Shown: positions 17,097-26,851 of the stretch, piece after piece | How positions within the stretch are numbered: position 1 is the first letter of the stretch | Layout: the number at the start of each line of letters is the position of its first letter | Origin: DASZHJ01 sp035507155 | GTDB taxonomy: Bacteria; Pseudomonadota; Alphaproteobacteria; ATCC43930; CGMCC-115725 | DNA length: 64,000 nucleotides | Assembly: GCA_035507155.1 (NCBI GenBank) | Contig: DATJOK010000069.1 | Coordinates: 13,629 to 77,628 of the forward strand | Direction of reading: 5' to 3' | Notes under the pieces: generated by a model | What the model was told of the DNA's origin: nothing | Seen by the model: only the letters and a program-made list of their open reading frames with translations | Databases searched by the model: none | Translations under genes and position numbers: made by a program

Positions 17097-17513
17097 ATGA
17101 TCGATGCCGTCGATCCCATCGGCGTCTGGGAGCCTTTCGGTGCTTTCTCCTTGGCCGCGATCCAGGGCGACGGGCGGATCGTCCATCTGAAAGGGCAGGT
17201 AGCCCTCGACCGCGATGGCAAAGTCGTCGGCGCAGGCGACATGCGGGCACAGACCCGGCAGGTGCTAGAGAACATTCGCGCCGTGCTTGCGGCACTGGGC
17301 GGGCGGATGGAGGACGTCCTGTCGCTGACGCACTACGTCACCGACATCGATGCGTTCGCCGGCGTGGGCGATATCAGGCGTGAATTCTTTCGCGCACCCT
17401 ATCCGGTCACCACGACGGTGCAGGTGGCTGCGCTCTACGATCCAAGGCTCGTCCTGGAGATCACCGCGATCGCAGAAATTCCCCGTGACCGGTTCCAACG
17501 GCCATCTCAGTAA
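17097..17513 (+). CDS. RidA (YjgF/YER057c/UK114) family protein
   Basis: The 138-residue protein has the RidA fold pattern: VHLKGQVALDRDGKVVGAGDMRAQT, then TRQVLENIRAVLAALGG and a C-terminal strand LVLEITAIAEI. RidA proper hydrolyses reactive enamines and imines using an arginine in VARLPKD; here the equivalent stretch reads VAALYDP, so Ala112 replaces the arginine. This places it with Rid subfamilies lacking the deaminase residue, whose functions are poorly known. The gene follows the Nudix regulator and its palindrome, and overlaps the end of the convergent DUF2141 gene by seven bases. Confidence 0.83.
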   Translation: MIDAVDPIGVWEPFGAFSLAAIQGDGRIVHLKGQVALDRDGKVVGAGDMRAQTRQVLENIRAVLAALGGRMEDVLSLTHYVTDIDAFAGVGDIRREFFRAPYPVTTTVQVAALYDPRLVLEITAIAEIPRDRFQRPSQ

Positions 17514-17926
17514 TCCACGTCGATGGTGATCGCCGCGCCCTCGGGCGGCAGGACGAATTTCGCCGCGTCGAAGCTCGGCGCCGACAGAAACGGCTTTGCA
17601 TTGTTCGAAAAGAAGTAGCCCTCCTCGGGAATGCCGAGGGCGGTGCGGTCGAGTTTCTTGTTGCGGTTCTCGTCGTGGAATCCGTTGATCGCATAGGTGC
17701 CGGGCGGCAGGTCCAGCTTGAAGACGACGCTACCGGTGCGTGCCGGCAGGACATAGTCGTCCTTCGTGCTGGAATGGCTCGGCCATTCCGCCGGCGACGC
17801 GAAGACAGAGAGGCGGATATCACCACGAGCGTCGCGGAGGTTCGCCACCGTCACGGTGAGCGGCGCGGCCTCGGCCGGGCGCGTCGCGATCCCCAGCGCC
17901 AGGAGGCCAAGAGCGATCCACCGCAT
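17507..17926 (-). CDS. DUF2141 domain secreted protein
   Basis: The 139-residue precursor has a signal peptide (about 1-20, cleavage near AEA) and a DUF2141 beta-sandwich. The pattern is LTVTVANLRDARGDIRLSVFAS, LPPGTYAINGFHDENRNKKLDRT, then GIPEEGYFFSNNA. DUF2141 proteins are periplasmic or extracellular and of unknown function; the DENRNKKLD segment looks like a calcium-type acidic loop. Its ATG overlaps the cinA stop (ATGA), so it is the last gene of the ispDF-pgpA-cinA run. Confidence 0.85.
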   Translation of the reverse strand: MRWIALGLLALGIATRPAEAAPLTVTVANLRDARGDIRLSVFASPAEWPSHSSTKDDYVLPARTGSVVFKLDLPPGTYAINGFHDENRNKKLDRTALGIPEEGYFFSNNAKPFLSAPSFDAAKFVLPPEGAAITIDVDY

Positions 17927-18429
17927 CAGCCGCCTGCCGCCTTCAGCAGCAGCTCGAGAGCGCGCCGCGTAGCGGCAGCGCGGACAGCGGCGCGATCGCC
18001 GGGAAAGACATGGTGCTCGGTGCGCGCAGGCATGCCCCTGCGGACGATGCCGAAATGGACGAGGCCCACTGGCTTGGTCGGGGTCGCGCCCCCCGGGCCC
18101 GCGATGCCGGTGATGGAGACGGCGAGGTCGACCGGCGCGTGGGCCAGCGCGCCTTCCGCCATCGCCACAGCGACCTCGCTGCTGACGGCGCCGTGCTGCG
18201 CGATGAGTTCCGCGGGTACGCCCAGCAGCTCACTCTTGGCGGCATTGGAGTAGGTGACGAAGCCGCGCTCCACCACGTCGGACGAGCCGGCGATGTCGGT
18301 CAGCGCCGCGGCCACCATGCCGCCGGTGCAGGACTCGGCGGTTGCAAGCTTCAGTCCGGCCTCCCGGCAAGCCTCAAGCAACGCTTTAGATTGGCTCTGA
18401 AAATCGTTTTTCATCAGTGCGTTATCCAT
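17926..18429 (-). CDS. pncC: CinA-type nicotinamide-nucleotide amidase
   Basis: The 167-residue, single-domain CinA C-terminal protein has LATAESCTGGMVAAALTDIAGSS, where the serine of AESCTGG is the nucleophile. VTYSNAAKSELLGV and the SITGIAGPGGATPTKPVGLVHF glycine-rich loop follow. It deamidates NMN to nicotinate mononucleotide in NAD recycling. Its start overlaps the pgpA end by 16 bases. Alphaproteobacteria commonly have this short form without the N-terminal MoCF domain. Confidence 0.9.
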   Translation of the reverse strand: MDNALMKNDFQSQSKALLEACREAGLKLATAESCTGGMVAAALTDIAGSSDVVERGFVTYSNAAKSELLGVPAELIAQHGAVSSEVAVAMAEGALAHAPVDLAVSITGIAGPGGATPTKPVGLVHFGIVRRGMPARTEHHVFPGDRAAVRAAATRRALELLLKAAGG

Positions 18430-18902
18430 TGCATTCGCAAGCTTAAAAAAAGGATGAGCATCGCATAACCTGCTGCCGCAATATCATCGATCATCACGCC
18501 GAATCCGTTGTGGATTTTTCGGTCGAGAACTCGGATCGGCCAGGGCTTCAGGACATCGAAGATGCGAAAAAGGATGAAGCCGGCAAGATAAGCAACGGGC
18601 GTAAGAGGCGCGATCGTGAGGACGAGAGCCTGGGCAGCGACCTCGTCGATGACGATGAAACCGGGATCGGCAGTGTCGGTTGCCCGCGAGACCCGCTCGG
18701 CGGCCCAGCAGCCGACGAGGAAGAGCAAGGCCGCCAGGGCCAACAGCGAGATCGGACCTGCGAGGCTGGAGATGAACCAGGCGAGGATCGCGCCCGCCAC
18801 CGACCCCCAAGTGCCCGGAGCCCCCGGCAGCAGGCCGACACCGCCCGCGGTGGCGATCAGAGTCGCGGGATCGCGCAGGCTGAGCCCGATCGTTCGCGTC
18901 AC
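18414..18902 (-). CDS. pgpA: Phosphatidylglycerophosphatase A
   Basis: The 162-residue inner-membrane phosphatase carries the PgpA signatures GVGLLPGAPGTWGSV near the N-terminus, and VIDEVAAQAL with the metal-binding Asp and Glu. A third conserved segment is FRIFDVLKPWPIRVLD, followed by GVMIDDIAAAGYA. It converts phosphatidylglycerol phosphate to phosphatidylglycerol. It starts nine bases after ispDF and overlaps cinA by 16 bases, so it lies in the middle of a tight operon. Confidence 0.93.
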   Translation of the reverse strand: MTRTIGLSLRDPATLIATAGGVGLLPGAPGTWGSVAGAILAWFISSLAGPISLLALAALLFLVGCWAAERVSRATDTADPGFIVIDEVAAQALVLTIAPLTPVAYLAGFILFRIFDVLKPWPIRVLDRKIHNGFGVMIDDIAAAGYAMLILFLSLRMQWITH

Positions 18903-18911
18903 GCGCCAGGC

Positions 18912-20069
18912 CTAAAGCGGCAGACGGATGGTGGCGATCGCCTGTGCGGCGATCCCTTCTTCGCGCCCGGTGTAGCCGAGCTTCTCCGTGGTGGTCGCCT
19001 TGACGCTGACGCGGTCACGCGCGAGGCCGAGGATTTCGGCGATGCGTGCCGTCATCGCGTCGCGATGGGGCGACACTTTCGGCCGCTCACAGATCAGGGT
19101 CACGTCCACATGGGAGATCCGGCCTCCGCGCGCTGCCACCAGCTCGGCAGCGTGGCGGAGAAAGCGATCGGAAGCGGCGCCGCGCCAGCGCGGATCGCTG
19201 GGCGGGAAATGGAGGCCGATGTCGCCGGCGCCGAGCGCACCGAGAATCGCGTCGGTCAGCGCGTGCAGCCCGACATCTGCGTCCGAATGTCCGATCAGCG
19301 AGCGGTCGTGCGCCACCTTGATGCCGCACAGCCAGACGTGATCACCGGGCCCCAGCTGATGCACATCGAAGCCCTGGCCGGTTCGGACATCGCCGAGGCC
19401 GGCGATGAGCGCGCGCTCGGCGCGGGCGAAGTCCTCGGGAGCGGTTACCTTGAAGTTCTCCTCGTTGCCGGCGACGAGCTGGACAGGTACGCCTGCGTGC
19501 TCGGCTACCGCGGCATCGTCTGAGAGCTGCAGCCCCGCCGCGGCCCGATGCGCCTCCAGGATCGGCCGGAAGCGGAAAGCCTGCGGCGTCTGCGCGCGCC
19601 AAAGCTCGCGACGATCCACCGTCTCGACGATGGCGCCGTCGCGGCCGCGCTTGATGGTGTCCGAGACGGGGAGCGCGGGGATCGCGCCGGCGCTGTCGCC
19701 GAGCGCAGCCAGCACCCGGTCGATCAAGGCGGTGTCGACGAAGGGGCGGGCGCCGTCATGGATCGCGACCACCGTTGGATCGAGCTCGACGAGGCTCTCG
19801 AGGCCGAGCCGCACGGAATCCTGCCGCTCGGCGCCGCCGAACGCCGGCGGCAGCAGGTCGATGCCCCTGGCAGCCCCGTCATAAAGCCCGCGGTCGTCGG
19901 GGTGGATCACCGCGCGCACTGCGGAGATCGCGGGGTGAGCAGCGAGCGCGCGCAGGGTGTGGCGGAGAAGCGGCTCGCCCGCGAGCGGCAGATACTGCTT
20001 GGGCAGCGGGCCGCCGATGCGGCTGCCGCGCCCCGCCGCGACCACCAGCGCGATGCATGATGCGTTCAT
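18912..20069 (-). CDS. ispDF: Bifunctional IspD/IspF isoprenoid biosynthesis enzyme
   Basis: The 385-residue fusion has an N-terminal IspD cytidylyltransferase (about 1-225) with VAAGRGSRIGGPLPKQYL and VAIHDGARPFV. The C-terminal IspF domain (about 230-385) has GQGFDVHQL for the metal Asp/His, GHSDADVGLHALTDAILGA, FPPSD and TTTEKLGYTGREEGI. It catalyses steps three and five of the MEP pathway, making CDP-ME and then MEcPP. The fusion is characteristic of Alphaproteobacteria and Campylobacterota. It heads the minus-strand run with pgpA and cinA. Confidence 0.95.
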   Translation of the reverse strand: MNASCIALVVAAGRGSRIGGPLPKQYLPLAGEPLLRHTLRALAAHPAISAVRAVIHPDDRGLYDGAARGIDLLPPAFGGAERQDSVRLGLESLVELDPTVVAIHDGARPFVDTALIDRVLAALGDSAGAIPALPVSDTIKRGRDGAIVETVDRRELWRAQTPQAFRFRPILEAHRAAAGLQLSDDAAVAEHAGVPVQLVAGNEENFKVTAPEDFARAERALIAGLGDVRTGQGFDVHQLGPGDHVWLCGIKVAHDRSLIGHSDADVGLHALTDAILGALGAGDIGLHFPPSDPRWRGAASDRFLRHAAELVAARGGRISHVDVTLICERPKVSPHRDAMTARIAEILGLARDRVSVKATTTEKLGYTGREEGIAAQAIATIRLPL

Positions 20070-20098
20070 GGCCGCACGCTAATGCAAGGCCGGATCGA

Positions 20099-20126
20099 TT
20101 GCCAGGACGCGGGGAGCTCTTATAGT
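20099..20126 (+). promoter_or_regulatory. Candidate promoter giving a leaderless mRNA
   Basis: TTGCCA (20099-20104) and TATAGT (20121-20126) have a 16-base spacer. The expected transcription start, 6-7 bases after the -10, falls at about 20133, immediately at the ATG of the downstream gene (20134). No Shine-Dalgarno sequence precedes that ATG. Confidence 0.5.
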
Positions 20127-20133
20127 CGCGCCC

Positions 20134-20934
20134 ATGGTTGCCAGTCAGATCTATGGTGGGTTGGCTCTGGCGGCGCTGCTTCCGGCGGCGGCGTTGCGAT
20201 TGCGCGCGCAGGATAGTCGAGACGGGGCCTTCTGGGCTGGCCTCGCGCTGGCGATCGCCGGTCCCGCGCTCTGGGCGGTGGCGCAGCTCGGCGGCGCTTG
20301 GCACACGGGCTTCGCTATGTCGCTCTGGCTCACCATCGCGGTGACGACGGCGATCTTCGCCGGCGTGGCACTGGCCACCCGACAGGGGTGGCGGCTCACA
20401 CCGCTGCTGGTGCCCTACCTGGTCCTGCTCGGCGTCATCGCCCTCATCTGGCAGCATGCGCCGGAGCAGCCGATCGAGGGCGAGGTGCCGCCGGCGTGGA
20501 TGGATGCCCATATCGTCCTGGCGCTGGCGACTTACGGCCTGCTGACCCTCGCCGCGGTTTCCGGCGCGGCTGTCTTCCTGCAGGAGCGCGCGCTGAAGGC
20601 GAGACGCCCGACGGCCCTCACGCGGCGGCTGCCGGCAGTGGCGGAGAGTGAGGGCCTGCAGCTCATGCTGCTGGCGGCGAGCGAGGCGGTGTTGGCGTTG
20701 GGGCTGATGACCGGCATGGCGGCGGAATATTTCGTCAGCGGCCGGCTCCTGGTCTTCGACCACAAGACCACGCTGTCACTCGCTGCCTTCCTGGCGATTG
20801 CCACGCTGCTGATCGCGCATCGGTTTAGCGGCATCCGGGGTCAACGCGCAGCGCGCGGCGTGCTGGTGGCCTACCTCCTGCTGACGCTTGCCTACCCCGG
20901 TGTCAAATTCGTGACGGACGTCCTCCTGGGCTGA
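20134..20934 (+). CDS. Cytochrome c assembly (CcsA/YpjD-like) membrane protein
   Basis: The 266-residue protein has about eight membrane helices and the layout of the CcsA/YpjD family. Conserved parts are WMDAHIVLALATYGLLTLAAVSGAAVFLQERALK, containing the probable haem-ligand histidine, and SGRLLVFDHKTTLSLAAFL with a second histidine near the end. Relatives take part in haem handling for cytochrome c, but YpjD-type proteins have no proven role. It is divergent from ispDF with a 64-base gap and may be translated from a leaderless transcript. Confidence 0.8.
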   Translation: MVASQIYGGLALAALLPAAALRLRAQDSRDGAFWAGLALAIAGPALWAVAQLGGAWHTGFAMSLWLTIAVTTAIFAGVALATRQGWRLTPLLVPYLVLLGVIALIWQHAPEQPIEGEVPPAWMDAHIVLALATYGLLTLAAVSGAAVFLQERALKARRPTALTRRLPAVAESEGLQLMLLAASEAVLALGLMTGMAAEYFVSGRLLVFDHKTTLSLAAFLAIATLLIAHRFSGIRGQRAARGVLVAYLLLTLAYPGVKFVTDVLLG

Positions 20935-20960
20935 GCCGGACACCTTCGATTCGCGCCATA

Positions 20961-20988
20961 TTGCACTGCGCAAAAATCCGCGTATGAT
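20961..20988 (+). promoter_or_regulatory. Candidate promoter of the dusB-ntrBC operon
   Basis: TTGCAC (20961-20966) and TATGAT (20983-20988) are separated by 16 bases in an AT-rich 95-base gap. A start near 20995 leaves a leader of about 35 bases before dusB. The -35 region also reads TTGCACTGCGCAA, a small inverted repeat that could be an activator or repressor site. Confidence 0.55.
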
Positions 20989-21029
20989 GCCTGTCTAAGT
21001 TTTGAGCAAATTTCTGGTCTGCATATAAA

Positions 21030-22016
21030 ATGAGCATCCAGATTGGCCCGGTCCGCGTCGGCGATCCTGTGATCTTGGCGCCGATGTCTGGTGTCACGGA
21101 TCTGCCTTTCCGCCGGCTGGTGAAGCAGCACGGCGCCGGCCTCGTCGTCTCCGAGATGATCGCGAGCGAGGCGATGATCCGCGCCTCGCGCCAGTCCCTG
21201 AAGATGGCCGAGAACTGCCCCGAGGAGCAGCCGATGGCGGTGCAGCTCGCGGGGTGCGAGCCCGCCGTGATGGCCGAGGCAGCGCGCCTCAACGAGGATC
21301 GCGGCGCCGCTATCATCGACATCAATTTCGGCTGCCCGGTGAAGAAGGTGGTGAACGGCCATGCGGGCTCGGCGCTGATGCGCGACGAGCGGCACGCGGC
21401 GCGCATTCTCGAGGCGACGGTGAAGGCAGTGAAGCTGCCGGTGACGCTGAAGATGCGCACCGGCTGGGATGCCGCCAACCGCAACGCACCGAAACTCGCG
21501 CGCATCGCCGAGGCCTGCGGCATCCGCATGGTGACGGTGCACGGCCGCACTCGCTGCCAGTTCTACGAGGGCAGCGCCGATTGGCGCTTCGTGCGCGAGG
21601 TCAAGGGAGCCGTAGGGATCCCGGTGCTGGTGAACGGCGACATCACCGGCATTGCCGAGGTCGAGGAAGCGTTGGCGCAGTCCGGAGCCGACGGCGTGAT
21701 GATCGGCCGCGGCGCCTATGGGAAGCCGTGGTTCCTCGCGCAGGTGATGCACTATCTGCGCACCGGCGAGCGCACCGCGGATCCGCCGCTCGAGCGCCAG
21801 CTCACGATCGTGCTCGGGCATTACGAGGCGATGCTGAGCCACTATGGCACGACGACCGGGGTGCGGATGGCGCGCAAGCACCTCGGCTGGTATTCGCGCG
21901 GCCTGCACGGCTCGGCGGAGCTTCGCGGCGAGCTCAACCGTCAGGACGATCCGGCGCGGGTCATCGAGATGCTGCGCGCTTTCTATGAGCCGCGGATCGA
22001 AAGGCAGGCGGCCTGA
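21030..22016 (+). CDS. dusB: tRNA-dihydrouridine synthase B (NifR3)
   Basis: The 328-residue FMN enzyme has the DUS signatures LAPMSGVTDLPFRRLV at the N-terminus and INFGCPVKKVV with the catalytic cysteine. MRTGWD, the RNA-binding VHGRTRCQFYEGSADW and NGDITG and GVMIGRGAYGKPWF for FMN follow. It reduces uridine in the D-loop of tRNA. In alphaproteobacteria dusB (historically nifR3) is the first gene of the ntrB-ntrC operon, and here it ends one base before the ntrB ATG. Confidence 0.95.
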   Translation: MSIQIGPVRVGDPVILAPMSGVTDLPFRRLVKQHGAGLVVSEMIASEAMIRASRQSLKMAENCPEEQPMAVQLAGCEPAVMAEAARLNEDRGAAIIDINFGCPVKKVVNGHAGSALMRDERHAARILEATVKAVKLPVTLKMRTGWDAANRNAPKLARIAEACGIRMVTVHGRTRCQFYEGSADWRFVREVKGAVGIPVLVNGDITGIAEVEEALAQSGADGVMIGRGAYGKPWFLAQVMHYLRTGERTADPPLERQLTIVLGHYEAMLSHYGTTTGVRMARKHLGWYSRGLHGSAELRGELNRQDDPARVIEMLRAFYEPRIERQAA

Positions 22017-22017
22017 G

Positions 22018-23138
22018 ATGGCGGTGACCTGGCCATCGACGGCGCCCGATCCCTCGCCGCGTCGCCTCGGCCTCGACGCCAGCGCCATCCTGGCTGCGCT
22101 TCCCGACCCCGTGCTGGTGGTCGGCGAGGACGATCTGATCCAGTACGTGAACGGTGCCGCGGAGCAGTTTTTCGACATCAGCACCGCCGCTCTGCTGGGC
22201 ACTTCGCTTGCCGAATTCCTGCCCGCCGACAGCCCGCTTTTTGCGCTCATGGCTACGGTGCGCCGCAGCGGACACAGCGTATCGGAGTATGGCGTCACCC
22301 TCGAGACTCCGCGCCTCGGCGCTCACGTGGTGACGATCCAGGTGGCGCCCCTCGGCGAGCCCGGCGAGCGGCTGGTGGTGACGCTGCAGGAACGGTCGAT
22401 GGCGCACAAGATCGACCGCCAGCTCACCCACCGCAACGCGGCCCGCTCGGTGACGGGAATGGCCGCCATGCTGGCGCACGAGGTGAAGAATCCGCTCTCC
22501 GGCATCCGCGGCGCGGCGCAGCTCCTGGAAGAAAACCTCCCGGCAACCGACCGCGAGCTCACCCGCCTCATTTGCGACGAGGCGGACCGGATCGTGGCGC
22601 TGGTGAACCGCATGGAGGTGTTCTCCGACCGGCGTCCGCTGGAGCGCGGGCCGGTCAACATCCACGAGGTGCTGGATCGGGTGCGGCTGGTCGCGCAGTC
22701 CGGTTTCGCCCGCCATGTCCGCTTTATCGAGGACTACGATCCGTCGTTGCCGCCGGTGCTGGGCAACCGCGATGCCCTGATCCAGGTCTTTCTGAATCTG
22801 GTGAAAAACGCCGCCGAGGCGGTGCCCGCGCAGGGTGGCGAGATCCAGATGACCACCTCCTATCAGCACGGCGTCCGCCTGGCGGTGGCCGGCACTGAGA
22901 CACGCCTGCATCTCCCTCTGATCGTTACCATCACGGACAACGGCGAGGGCATCCCTGACGATCTTCGGCCGCATCTCTTCGATCCCTTCGTCAGCACCAA
23001 GCATCACGGAACTGGCCTCGGTCTTGCATTGGTCGCGAAGGTGATCGACGACCACGGCGGCGTGATCGAGTTCGACAGCCAGCCGAGGAGGACGGTGTTT
23101 CGGGTATGCCTGCCGATGGCGAGCGTGGAGAACGGGTA

Positions 23139-23139
<1 letters not shown>
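22018..23139 (+). CDS. ntrB: Nitrogen regulation histidine kinase NtrB
   Basis: The 373-residue soluble sensor has a PAS domain (about 20-125) and a dimerisation/phosphoacceptor region MLAHEVKNPLSGIRGAAQLL with His154. An ATPase domain carries the N box NLVKNAAEAV, then DNGEGI and GTGLGLALV. NtrB phosphorylates or dephosphorylates NtrC according to PII signalling of nitrogen status. ATG at 22018 directly follows the dusB stop, and the stop overlaps the ntrC start, so all three are coupled. Confidence 0.95.
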
Positions 23140-24587
<1,448 letters not shown>

Positions 24588-24630
24588 CCGTCTTCGCCGG
24601 GCTCGCGTCCTGGCACATCTCGAGGACGGA

Positions 24631-26844
24631 ATGAGCCTGTCGCGACAGGTTCTCACTTGGGCCAGTCGGGTCGGGCTCGGGCGAAAGCTCGCGGTGGCGC
24701 TCGCCATCGCGGCGCTGGCGTCGGGTGTCTGCACCTATGCCGCGCTGGCAGGGTGGCCGCCCTTTGCGAAGAGCCCGAACGCCGTGCTCTTCTTCCTCAA
24801 TCTCAATCTGGTGCTGCTGCTGGCGCTGGGCGCCGTCATTGCCAAGCGGCTGGTGCAGGTCTGGGCGGAGCGGCGGCGCGGCCATGCGGGCTCACGCCTC
24901 CACGTGCGCCTCGTCGTGCTGTTCAGCCTGATCGCGGTGACGCCCACCATCATCGTTGCCATCTTCTCCTACCTCTTCTTTACCTTCGGCGTGCAGTCCT
25001 GGTTCAGCGAGCGCGTGCGCACCGCCCTCTCGGAATCCCTCGCCGTCGCCGAAGCCTATCTGCACGAGCACCAGCAGGTGATACGCGGCGACGTGCTGAT
25101 GATGGCCTCCGACCTCAATCACGACGCCGCTACGCTCGCCGTCGATCCGCAGAAGCTCAATCAGGTGGTGTCTGCCCAGGCGGCGCTTCGCTCGCTTACC
25201 GAGGCGGTGGTCTTTGATTCTCACGGCCGCATTCTGGCCCGCAGCGGCTTCAGCTACACGCTGATGCTGGACCCGGTGCCGGATTGGGCGCTGCAGCAGG
25301 CCAATGCCGGGGACGTCGCGATCCTCACCAGCGGCAACGACGACCGCGTACGGGCTCTGGTGCGGCTCGACCGCTTCCAGGACGCCTATCTCTATGTCGG
25401 CCGCTTCGTCGAGCCCCTGGTGCTCAATCACATGGAGCAGACCCAGCGCGCGGTCACGCAATACGAGACGCTGGAAGGGCAGCGCTCGGACTATCAGATC
25501 ACTTTCGCGCTGATCTTCCTCGTGGTGGCGCTGCTCTTCCTGCTTTCCTCGATCTGGGTGGGGCTCACTTTCGCCACCAAGCTGGCGCGGCCGATCTCGG
25601 CACTTTCGGCGGCGGCGGAGCGGGTGCGTGCGGGCGATCTCGCGGCGCGCGTCTCGGAAGGCGAGGGCGATGAGGAGCTCAGCGTCCTGTCGCGGGCATT
25701 CAATCGCATGACGATGCAGATCGAGACGCAGCAGCGCGAGCTCATCGAGGCGAACAGCCAGCTCGACGAGCGCCGCCGCTTCACCGAGGCGGTGCTGTCG
25801 GGCGTATCCGCCGGCGTCATTGGCGTCGATCGGGACGGGCGCATCAACCTTCCGAACCGCTCCGCGGCGGTGCTGCTCGACGTCGATCTCGATACGCATA
25901 TCGGCGAGGAGCTGTCGAAGGTCGTCCCCGAGATGGCGACGCTCTTTGCCGAGGCTGCGCGGCGGCCGGACCGTCTGGTGCAGGCGCAGATCGAGGTGCC
26001 CCGCAAGGGCCGATCCTGCACGCTGCATGTGCGCATCGCCGCCGAGCATGCCGGCGTCGAGAATCAGGGCTACGTCATCACCTTCGACGACGTGACCGAG
26101 CTGCTCTCGGCACAGCGCAAGGCCGCCTGGGCCGATGTTGCCCGCCGCATCGCGCACGAGATCAAGAATCCGCTGACGCCGATACAGCTTTCAGCCGAGC
26201 GGTTGAAAAGGAAGTACCTCAAGGAAATCAAGAACGACGCCGATACCTTCTCGATCTGCACGGATACTATCATCCGCCATGTCGGCGACATCGGCCGCAT
26301 GGTGGACGAATTCTCCTCGTTTGCCCGCATGCCGGCGGCCATGATCAAGACCGAGGATCTGCTGGAGATCACGCGACAGGCATTGTTCCTGCAGCGCACC
26401 GCCGCGCCGGACATCCGCTTCGAGACGGCGCTCCCGCCACATCCGGTGCTGGTGTCCTGCGACGCGCGACAGGTGAGCCAGGCCCTGGTGAATCTGCTCA
26501 AGAACGCCGTCGAGTCGATCCAAGGCCGTGACGGCGAGGCGCCGCCGGGGCATATTCGGGTCAGCCTGACCGAGGCGCCCGAGCGTGTCACTCTGGCGAT
26601 CGAGGACAATGGCCGGGGCTTGCCGCGGGAGGGGCGCGAGCGGTTGACTGAGCCCTATGTGACCACGCGGGCCAAGGGCACCGGCCTCGGCCTCGCCATC
26701 GTCAAGAAGGTCATGGAAGAACACGGAGGAGAGTTGATCCTGGAGGATCGTGAAGGGGGCGGCGCACGGGTGATCCTGAGCTTCCCGGCCAGCGCGGCGC
26801 GCCGCGCGCCGGAGCCCGCCGCGGCCGAGCCGGTGGAGGCATAG
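24631..26844 (+). CDS. ntrY: Membrane histidine kinase NtrY
   Basis: The 737-residue sensor kinase has two N-terminal helices and a third before residue 110, then an extracytoplasmic region (about 115-285). A membrane segment LIFLVVALLFLLSS precedes a HAMP domain (ARPISALSAAAERVRAGDL) and a PAS domain. The phosphoacceptor segment is RRIAHEIKNPLTPIQLSAERL, followed by the ATPase part NLLKNAVESI, DNGRGL and GTGLGLAIV. NtrY pairs with NtrX in alphaproteobacteria, sensing nitrogen or redox/oxygen and affecting envelope gene expression. ntrX follows after seven bases. Confidence 0.95.
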   Translation: MSLSRQVLTWASRVGLGRKLAVALAIAALASGVCTYAALAGWPPFAKSPNAVLFFLNLNLVLLLALGAVIAKRLVQVWAERRRGHAGSRLHVRLVVLFSLIAVTPTIIVAIFSYLFFTFGVQSWFSERVRTALSESLAVAEAYLHEHQQVIRGDVLMMASDLNHDAATLAVDPQKLNQVVSAQAALRSLTEAVVFDSHGRILARSGFSYTLMLDPVPDWALQQANAGDVAILTSGNDDRVRALVRLDRFQDAYLYVGRFVEPLVLNHMEQTQRAVTQYETLEGQRSDYQITFALIFLVVALLFLLSSIWVGLTFATKLARPISALSAAAERVRAGDLAARVSEGEGDEELSVLSRAFNRMTMQIETQQRELIEANSQLDERRRFTEAVLSGVSAGVIGVDRDGRINLPNRSAAVLLDVDLDTHIGEELSKVVPEMATLFAEAARRPDRLVQAQIEVPRKGRSCTLHVRIAAEHAGVENQGYVITFDDVTELLSAQRKAAWADVARRIAHEIKNPLTPIQLSAERLKRKYLKEIKNDADTFSICTDTIIRHVGDIGRMVDEFSSFARMPAAMIKTEDLLEITRQALFLQRTAAPDIRFETALPPHPVLVSCDARQVSQALVNLLKNAVESIQGRDGEAPPGHIRVSLTEAPERVTLAIEDNGRGLPREGRERLTEPYVTTRAKGTGLGLAIVKKVMEEHGGELILEDREGGGARVILSFPASAARRAPEPAAAEPVEA

Positions 26845-26851
26845 CTCCGCG

